A program made the translations under genes and the position numbers. This document shows positions 1-4,801 of a stretch of DNA of 8,270 nucleotides, one piece after another. How positions within the stretch are numbered: position 1 is the first letter of the stretch; each line of letters begins with the position of its first letter. The stretch is from an uncultured bacterium (GTDB taxonomy: Bacteria > Bacillota > Clostridia > Oscillospirales > Oscillospiraceae), in assembly GCA_905215665.1 (NCBI GenBank), contig CAJMQR010000049.1, positions 1 to 8,270 of the forward strand, in the 5' to 3' direction. The notes beneath the pieces are model-generated. The model did not search any database. It had not been told where the DNA came from and was given only the letters and a program-made list of their open reading frames with translations.

Positions 1-226
1 TTGTGAAGACCGTGTTCTTCGGGTCGAAGCCCACCGCCGCGCCCAGACGCCGGTAGTTTTCCCAGACGTTTCCCGCGCGGTCGCCGCGATGGACGCCCAG
101 ATTCAGACTGGCAAGGTCTCCCTCACTGACGCCGCCGAGGCGTGTGGAAAAGCAGTGCGCCGCCGGAGCCAGCAGCTCGGAGGTCAGGTATTCCAGCTTG
201 CCTTTGTGGTTAACATAAAAACTCAT
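1..226 (-). CDS. pgeF: Peptidoglycan editing factor PgeF (YfiH/laccase-domain family), N-terminal part, cut by the window edge
   Basis: I translated this from the reverse strand. It gives 75 codons starting MSFYVNHKGKLEYL and continuing open to position 1, so only about a quarter of a usual 260-280 residue protein is present. The recognisable block is HCFSTRLGGVSEG followed by ASLNLGVHRGD and then a V..NYRRL stretch. This matches the N-terminal signature of the PgeF/YfiH (DUF152, LACC1-like) family. Family members act in the cytoplasm; they have been linked to correcting misincorporated residues in peptidoglycan precursors and to purine nucleoside chemistry. The His/Cys metal-site residues lie outside the window, so activity cannot be judged. 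The start ATG (226-224) shares its A with the secA TAA stop, and an AAGGAT ribosome binding site (238-243) lies inside the end of secA. Translation is therefore probably coupled to secA, with transcription from the same promoter. Family assignment is confident; biochemical role is from family knowledge. Confidence 0.88.
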   Translation of the reverse strand, partial: MSFYVNHKGKLEYLTSELLAPAAHCFSTRLGGVSEGDLASLNLGVHRGDRAGNVWENYRRLGAAVGFDPKNTVFT

Positions 227-2961
227 TACTTTGCTTCATCCTTATCCCGGCAGCAGTACTTATACTTCTTGCCGCTTCCGCAGGGGCAGGGGTCGTTCGC
301 GCCGATTTTGATCTTTTTCACCGGCTGCTTCTTCACGGTTTTGTCCGCCCCGCCGCCCGTTGCGACAATGGTGGCAACCTGCTTGCGCTTGACGTCCTCC
401 TGTGTGCGCAGACGGAACAGGAACAGCCGCCGCACCGTCTCCTCGCGGATGGCGTTGATCATCCCGTCGAACATGGCATAGCCCTCGCGCTTGTAGGCAA
501 CGACCGGATCGGTCTGGCCATAGGCCCGCAGCCGGATGCCCTGCTTGAGGTCGTCCATGGCGTCAATCTGATCCATCCAGTACTCATCGACCACCCGCAG
601 CAGGATGATACGCTCGATCTCGCGCATCCGCTCCGCGCCGAATTCCTGCTCCCGTCTGGCATATGTCTCGTGGAACAGCTTCTCCAGCGCGGCCTTGGCC
701 TCCTCCTTGCTCAGGGAAAGCTCCGGGCGGAACGCGCCCTTTGCAAAATAGATCCCTTCAAACTTTGTCCTCAGCGTGTCGAGCTGCTCCTGCGTCTGTG
801 CATGCTCCGCCGCGCCGTAGGCATCCTCCACCTCGCTGTCGATGACGTATTTGATCATTCCGTTGATGGTGGAGGACAGGTCTTCTCCATCAAGCACCTT
901 CTGCCGCTGCTCATAGATGACGCTGCGCTGGGTGTTCATCACGTTGTCGTATTCCAGAACATTCTTACGGATCTGGAAATTGCGGCTCTCCACCGTTTTC
1001 TGCGCGTTTTCAATCGCGCTGGAAAGCATCTTTGCGTCAATGGGCGTGTCCTCGTCAATGCCGAGGCTGTTCATCATATTCATGACCCGCTCGGAGCCGA
1101 ACAGGCGCATGACGTCGTCCTCCAGCGAGAGGAAAAACCTTGTTTCGCCGGGGTCGCCCTGGCGTCCCGCACGGCCGCGGAGCTGGTTGTCGATTCGCCG
1201 GGACTCATGCCGCTCCGTACCGATGATAAACAGGCCGCCCGCGGCGCGCACCTGCCCGGCCTCCTGCGCGATCTCCGCCCTGTGCCGCGCGAGGGCCTCC
1301 TTGAACTGCTCGCGCACCGCAAGAATTTCGGGATCCTCCGTTTCGGCGTAGGAATTGGCCTCCGCAATCAGCTCCTCTGGCAGGTTCTTCCTGCGCAGCT
1401 CGGAGAGCGCCAGATACTCCGCGTTGCCGCCCAGCATGATATCCGTGCCGCGGCCGGCCATGTTCGTGGAGATGGTCACGGCGCCCAGCTTGCCCGCCTG
1501 CGCCACGATCTCCGCCTCGCGTTCATGGTGCTTCGCGTTCAAAACCGTGTGCTGCACGCCTTCGCGCTTCAGCAGTTTCGACAGCAGCTCGGATTTCTCG
1601 ATGGAAATCGTACCAACCAGCACCGGCTGCCCCTTCTCGTGGCAGCGCTTGATCTGCTCGATGACCGCGCGGAACTTGCCGGCCTCAGTTTTATATACAA
1701 CGTCGTGATGGTCGATACGGATGACAGGCTTGTTGGTCGGAATCTCCACGATATCCAGATTGTAGATCGCGGAGAATTCCTCCTCCTCGGTCAGCGCGGT
1801 GCCCGTCATACCGGAGAGCTTCCGGTAGAGACGGAACAGGTTCTGGAAGGTGATGGTGGCCAGCGTTTTGTTCTCGCTGGCGACGCTCACGCCTTCCTTG
1901 GCCTCTATGGCCTGGTGCAGGCCCTCGTTGTAGCGGCGGCCGTACATCAGTCGTCCGGTGAATTCGTCGACGATGATGACCTGCCCGTCCTTGACGACAT
2001 AGTCGATATCCCGCTTCATGATGCCGCGGGCCTTCATTGCCTGATTGATGTGGTGCGACAGCGTGGTGTTTTCCACATCCGCCAGATTTTCGACGCCGAA
2101 GTATTTCTCGGCCTTGGCGATGCCGGAGGCGGTCAGGGAGACGGTGCGGGACTTTTCATCGACGTAGTAATCGCAGTCCAGGTCGTCCTGAATCTCCTTT
2201 TCGTCCGTGGTCGCAAACACCTTCTTGCGCAGTCCGGCCACAAAGAAATCCGCCATTTCGTAGAGCTTCGTGGACTCTTCTCCCTTGCCGGAGATGATCA
2301 GGGGGGTTCTGGCCTCGTCGATGAGGATGGAGTCCACCTCGTCCACAATCACAAAGTTGTGGCCGCGCTGCACCATGTCGCTCTTGTAGAGCGCCATATT
2401 GTCGCGCAGATAATCAAAGCCAAGCTCATTATTGGTGCAGTAGGTGATGTCCGCCGCGTAGGCCTTCCGCCGTTCCTCGGATTTCAGATCGTGAACGATC
2501 AGGCCGACGGTCAGACCCAGAAAACGGTAGACCTTGCCCATCCACTCCGAGTCGCGCTTGGCAAGATAGTCGTTGACGGTGACGATGTGCACGCCCTCCC
2601 CGGTCAGCGCATTGAGATAGGCCGGCAGGATGGCCACAAGGGTCTTGCCTTCGCCGGTTTTCATCTCGGCAATGCGCCCCTGATGCAGGACAATACCGCC
2701 GATGAGCTGCACGCGGTACGGCCGCATCCCCAGCACCCGGTCGGCAGCCTCCCGGCAGACTGCGAAAGCCTCCGGAAGAAGCGCGTCCAGCGTCTCCCCG
2801 GCCTGATAACGTCGTTTGAATTCACCGGTCTTTTCACGGAGCTGCTCGTCCGAGAGCTTTGCCATCTCCGGGCCGAGCGCTTCGATCCGCTCTACCTGCG
2901 GCAGCAGCTTTTTGACTTCGCGTTCCGATCGCGTGCCGAATAGTTTTGTAATAATTCCCAT
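226..2961 (-). CDS. secA: Protein translocase ATPase subunit SecA
   Basis: This is the motor ATPase that pushes preproteins through the SecYEG channel, working at the inner face of the cytoplasmic membrane. The protein has 911 residues, a normal length. Visible parts, in order: Walker A MKTGEGKT (100-107); Walker B VIVDEVD (204-210) followed by the family block SILIDEARTP; the preprotein cross-linking region (about 225-370); NBD2 with TNMAGRGTDI (499-508) and the arginine-finger block GTERHESRRIDNQLRGRAGR (581-600); the helical scaffold and two-helix finger with AMDDLKQGIRLRAYGQ (801-816); and a basic linker ending in the zinc-binding SEC-C motif CPCGSGKKYKYCC (Cys892, 894, 903, 904). The intact zinc tail suggests binding to SecB or ribosomes/phospholipid as in other SecAs. 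The start at 2961 fits the conserved N-terminus (MGIITKLFG), with GAAAGGT at 2972-2978 as ribosome binding site. The stop overlaps pgeF by one base. Nothing is missing. There is no sign of a SecA2 paralogue feature. Confidence 0.99.
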   Translation of the reverse strand: MGIITKLFGTRSEREVKKLLPQVERIEALGPEMAKLSDEQLREKTGEFKRRYQAGETLDALLPEAFAVCREAADRVLGMRPYRVQLIGGIVLHQGRIAEMKTGEGKTLVAILPAYLNALTGEGVHIVTVNDYLAKRDSEWMGKVYRFLGLTVGLIVHDLKSEERRKAYAADITYCTNNELGFDYLRDNMALYKSDMVQRGHNFVIVDEVDSILIDEARTPLIISGKGEESTKLYEMADFFVAGLRKKVFATTDEKEIQDDLDCDYYVDEKSRTVSLTASGIAKAEKYFGVENLADVENTTLSHHINQAMKARGIMKRDIDYVVKDGQVIIVDEFTGRLMYGRRYNEGLHQAIEAKEGVSVASENKTLATITFQNLFRLYRKLSGMTGTALTEEEEFSAIYNLDIVEIPTNKPVIRIDHHDVVYKTEAGKFRAVIEQIKRCHEKGQPVLVGTISIEKSELLSKLLKREGVQHTVLNAKHHEREAEIVAQAGKLGAVTISTNMAGRGTDIMLGGNAEYLALSELRRKNLPEELIAEANSYAETEDPEILAVREQFKEALARHRAEIAQEAGQVRAAGGLFIIGTERHESRRIDNQLRGRAGRQGDPGETRFFLSLEDDVMRLFGSERVMNMMNSLGIDEDTPIDAKMLSSAIENAQKTVESRNFQIRKNVLEYDNVMNTQRSVIYEQRQKVLDGEDLSSTINGMIKYVIDSEVEDAYGAAEHAQTQEQLDTLRTKFEGIYFAKGAFRPELSLSKEEAKAALEKLFHETYARREQEFGAERMREIERIILLRVVDEYWMDQIDAMDDLKQGIRLRAYGQTDPVVAYKREGYAMFDGMINAIREETVRRLFLFRLRTQEDVKRKQVATIVATGGGADKTVKKQPVKKIKIGANDPCPCGSGKKYKYCCRDKDEAK

Positions 2962-2971
2962 ATTTCTGCTG

Positions 2972-2978
2972 ACCTTTC
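2972..2978 (-). promoter_or_regulatory. Ribosome binding site of secA
   Basis: On the minus strand this reads GAAAGGT, 10 bases before the ATG at 2961-2959. It is a moderate match to the anti-Shine-Dalgarno sequence, and it supports this start over any internal Met. Confidence 0.6.
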
Positions 2979-3004
2979 GTCATGGATTTCGCTTGATTAG
3001 ACGG

Positions 3005-3033
3005 ATTATATCACATTTTCTGCAATAAAAAAA
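3005..3033 (-). promoter_or_regulatory. Predicted secA promoter (extended -10)
   Basis: On the minus strand a perfect TATAAT lies at 3010-3005 and is preceded by TGA, giving the extended -10 form TGnTATAAT. The -35 position, 17 bases upstream (3028-3033), is only a T-run and a poor match, which fits an extended -10 promoter. Transcription would start near 2998, leaving a leader of about 37 bases before secA. Predicted from pattern only. Confidence 0.6.
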
Positions 3034-3065
3034 GCATAAATCTGAATTTGAAACAGAAAATTCAT

Positions 3066-3112
3066 AATCAGTCTGCGGAAAACATCCCATGACTGTTTTC
3101 CGCAGACTGATT
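3066..3112 (-). terminator. Perfect 19-bp inverted repeat; probable terminator or RNA hairpin after the CDF gene
   Basis: The arms 3066-3084 and 3094-3112 are exact reverse complements (19 of 19 pairs) around a 9-base loop (3085-3093). The core is GTCTGCGGAAAAC. The element sits 64 bases past the end of the CDF gene and about 56 bases upstream of the secA -10 element, where a terminator between two same-direction transcription units would be expected. The T-tract that should follow on the minus strand is weak (ATGAATTTTC), and there is none on the plus strand. It is therefore an imperfect intrinsic terminator. It could instead be a transcript-end stabiliser or a copy of a dispersed palindromic repeat. 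Confidence 0.6.
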
Positions 3113-3154
3113 CAACCGGCACAAAACCGCGCTTCAACCTCTGGTTGCTTGCAC

Positions 3155-3170
3155 GGGCAGCGGCCTGCCC
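3155..3170 (-). other. Small GC-rich hairpin just after the CDF stop codon
   Basis: GGGCAG (3155-3160) and CTGCCC (3165-3170) form a perfect 6-bp stem with a 4-base loop, five bases downstream of the CDF stop codon on the minus strand. No T-run follows, so it is not a terminator on its own. It could protect the 3' end of the message or occur by chance. Confidence 0.35.
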
Positions 3171-3175
3171 ATATA

Positions 3176-4348
3176 CTATTTACTGTCCATTGCGTGGTCA
3201 AACGTGATGACGGTGTAGTACTTGCTGTCCTCAAACTGCACGCACTCGTCTATGCGCCGTTTCAGCTCCGCCGTCTTGTCGCTCATGGAGTAGGGTACGG
3301 CGAGGTCAAAGATCAGGTTCGTGTGCTGCGGCCCGCGCACCATGCGGAAATCATGCATGGAAAGCTGCGGATCAATGGCCGCCAGTTCTTTTTGAACCAG
3401 CGTCCGCATGTGATTCAGTTCATCGTCGTCCGTGACGATGGGGTCATAGTGGATGACCAGATGTACCCGCAGCTCCCGCATGGCGTCGCGCTCGATATCA
3501 TCGAGAATATCATGACACATCAGGGGGTCCTCGTGCATATCCATCTCCGCATGCACGGAGGCAAAGCACTGTCCCGGCCCGTAATCGTGCACCATGAGAT
3601 CGTGGATGCCGAGGATCTTCTCATGCGACAGCACAAGCCGGCTGATGCGCTGCACCAGCTCCGGATCGGCCTGCTTGCCCAGCAGCGGGCTGATCGTCTC
3701 CTTTGCAATGGACCAGCCGGAGGCGAGGATGAACACGGCGACCAGCGCGCCGACCCAGCCGTCGATCCGCCAGTGAAAGAAATGCCCCGCCAGACAGCCC
3801 AGCAGCACCGCTGCGGTTGTGATCACGTCGTTCCGGCTGTCCGCGGCTGTGGCCTCCAGCGTCGTGGACTGGATCCGTTTGCCCAGCTTTCTGCAAAACA
3901 GGCACATCCACAGCTTCATAAGGATGGAGCCGACGAGGATGCAGAGGGTCAATACGGAGAATTCCACCGCTTCGGGATGGAGAATCTTCTGAATGGAGGA
4001 TTTTCCCAGCTCCACGCCGATGATCAGAATCAGGATTGCCACAAGAAGGCCGGAGAGGTATTCCATTCTCGCATGGCCGTAGGGATGCTCCGCGTCTGCG
4101 GGACGCTCCGCCATTTTGAAGCCCAGCAGCGTGACCAGAGAGGAGGACGCATCGGAGAGGTTGTTTACGGCGTCGGCCGTAATGGAGACGGAGCCGGAGA
4201 GGGTGCCCGCCAGCAGCTTTCCCGCAAAAAGCAGGAGATTGCAGACGATGCCCACAATCCCAGCCAGTTTCCCGCAGGCGCCCCGCACCGCAGGATCCTC
4301 CGTGTTCTGATAATCCTTGATAAACAGCCGCAGCAAGAGCTTCGTCAT
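3176..4348 (-). CDS. Cation diffusion facilitator (CDF) family metal transporter with a long, apparently duplicated C-terminal domain
   Basis: This protein has 390 residues. CDF proteins are membrane dimers that export Zn, Mn, Fe, Co or similar ions in exchange for protons. About six membrane helices occupy residues 28-215. The hallmark TM2 block is ITADAVNNLSDASSS (56-70), followed by HPYGHARMEYLSG (88-100); TM5 carries ATAADSRNDV (166-175). The metal-site positions read Asn62/Asp66 and Asp170/Asp174. This ND-DD set, with no His, is closer to manganese-type CDFs (MntE-like) than to the His-containing zinc CzcD type; that is inference. The cytoplasmic part is longer than the usual roughly 300-residue CDF. 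Residues 249-303 look like the normal dimerisation domain, and 332-386 look like a second copy. AAAGGAG at 4358-4364, 9 bases upstream, fixes the start. A 17-bp palindrome in the promoter suggests repressor control. The gene stands alone, divergent from the exporter operon. Confidence 0.93.
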   Translation of the reverse strand: MTKLLLRLFIKDYQNTEDPAVRGACGKLAGIVGIVCNLLLFAGKLLAGTLSGSVSITADAVNNLSDASSSLVTLLGFKMAERPADAEHPYGHARMEYLSGLLVAILILIIGVELGKSSIQKILHPEAVEFSVLTLCILVGSILMKLWMCLFCRKLGKRIQSTTLEATAADSRNDVITTAAVLLGCLAGHFFHWRIDGWVGALVAVFILASGWSIAKETISPLLGKQADPELVQRISRLVLSHEKILGIHDLMVHDYGPGQCFASVHAEMDMHEDPLMCHDILDDIERDAMRELRVHLVIHYDPIVTDDDELNHMRTLVQKELAAIDPQLSMHDFRMVRGPQHTNLIFDLAVPYSMSDKTAELKRRIDECVQFEDSKYYTVITFDHAMDSK

Positions 4349-4378
4349 TCACGTTCTCTCCTTTCGCATTTCCAATCC

Positions 4379-4417
4379 ATTATACAGACTTTTGCAGCAA
4401 AAGTACACCTTTTTTTT
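4379..4417 (-). promoter_or_regulatory. Predicted promoter of the CDF gene, with upstream A-tract
   Basis: On the minus strand a perfect TATAAT lies at 4384-4379. A weak -35 (TGTACT, 4407-4402, three of six consensus bases) sits 17 bases upstream, and a run of eight A (4417-4410) above it could act as an UP-like element. Transcription would start near 4372, about 24 bases before the ATG. The weak -35 and a palindrome inside the spacer suggest a regulated promoter. Confidence 0.6.
4388..4404. promoter_or_regulatory. Perfect 17-bp palindrome, candidate operator of the CDF gene
   Basis: The sequence ACTTTTGCAGCAAAAGT is an exact inverted repeat of two 8-base arms around one central base. It begins four bases from the CDF -10 element and reaches into the -35 position, so a bound protein would block or remodel RNA polymerase. 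The arm-1-arm geometry resembles Fur-family sites, but the bases do not match the Fur consensus I know. A manganese or zinc regulator is plausible given the gene it controls. No regulator gene is in the window. Confidence 0.6.
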
Positions 4418-4446
4418 CGTTGCCTATTCCATGTTCCGAAAAGCTG

Positions 4447-4455
4447 TGGTAGAAT
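4447..4455 (+). promoter_or_regulatory. Predicted promoter (extended -10) of the small-protein/ABC exporter operon
   Basis: TGG followed by TAGAAT (4450-4455) forms an extended -10 element one base from consensus. No good -35 is seen 17 bases upstream (TTCCAT, 4427-4432). Transcription would begin near 4462, about 33 bases before the ATG at 4495. No inverted repeat overlaps it. Confidence 0.45.
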
Positions 4456-4483
4456 GATCTAATAGCTGACAGAGCCTGTGGAT

Positions 4484-4488
4484 GGGGG
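4484..4488 (+). promoter_or_regulatory. Ribosome binding site of the 99-residue ORF
   Basis: A run of five G lies six bases before the ATG at 4495. It can pair with the CCUCC anti-Shine-Dalgarno in part. Its presence supports 4495 as a real start. Confidence 0.45.
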
Positions 4489-4494
4489 ATATCA

Positions 4495-4794
4495 ATGGAA
4501 GAATTTACCGCGGTCTTACTAAAAGCGATTCAGACCGCGCAGGACGAATACGGAATCCGGCAGCAGCGGCTTCGGCAGGCCGTGCAGGATTACGGCGGCG
4601 TTCCCGCCGCAAAAAGATATATCGGTAAAAACCGCGCCTCAGAGGGCTTTGACGCTCTTGCCCGCGTAAACCGGCTGGATCTTTCGCTGGAAGCTCTGGC
4701 TGTCAGCGCAAAATTCAACGCGCTCTTTACGGACGAGGAGGTCAACGCCTGCTTTGCCCTGCTCTGCGGCGCAGACTATTACAGAATGGAATAA
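4495..4794 (+). CDS. Small protein of unknown function, first gene of the ABC exporter operon
   Basis: This protein has 99 residues, begins MEEFTAVLLKAIQTAQDEYG and is soluble-looking, with no signal peptide or membrane segment. After an N-terminal helix the pattern is YGG..AAKRYIGKN, then SEGFDALARVNRLDLSLEAL (residues 49-68), then F..LFTDEEV and a final helix ending near DYY. From memory, this spaced pattern (YGG..AAK, S.GF..L....RLDL..E.L, F..LFT.EE) recurs in uncharacterised small proteins and as a terminal domain of larger, often nuclease-like, Firmicutes proteins; this is unverified recall. I see no clear helix-turn-helix, zinc site or catalytic motif, so I give no function. It ends 7 bases before the ABC subunit start at 4802, so it is almost certainly co-transcribed and possibly translationally coupled. 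In this position related exporters often have a MarR or PadR regulator, and this protein does not look like either. It is real as a gene because of its start signal, composition and fit in the operon. Confidence 0.82.
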   Translation: MEEFTAVLLKAIQTAQDEYGIRQQRLRQAVQDYGGVPAAKRYIGKNRASEGFDALARVNRLDLSLEALAVSAKFNALFTDEEVNACFALLCGADYYRME

Positions 4795-4801
4795 CTCAGT
4801 C

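Noticed and set aside
89..481. A 130-codon plus-strand frame across the secA/pgeF junction
   Set aside because: Both strands cannot be coding here with this confidence: the minus strand gives the SEC-C zinc motif and the PgeF signature, and the plus-strand product has no recognisable feature.
670..2943. A 757-codon open frame on the plus strand opposite secA
   Set aside because: It is antisense to the unambiguous secA. The translation is rich in His, Leu, Asp, Val and Arg with no domain, as expected from the complement of GC-rich codons. No ribosome binding site was seen.
4388..4417. The palindrome followed by eight T on the plus strand read as an intrinsic terminator
   Set aside because: The stem is AT-rich with a core too tight to fold well, and no plus-strand gene lies upstream to be terminated. 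It fits better as an operator plus A-tract for the minus-strand promoter.
3089..4462. A 457-codon open frame on the plus strand opposite the CDF gene
   Set aside because: It covers the CDF gene and both its flanking control regions, and its product looks like antisense translation (His/Gln/Arg/Asp rich). The CDF on the other strand is well supported.
4754..4801. Upstream TTG start that would extend the first ABC subunit by 16 residues
   Set aside because: It would overlap the small protein by 41 bases, lacks a ribosome binding site, and adds residues (PCSAAQTITEWNNSV) not expected before the usual MKRIIKYLKPY start.
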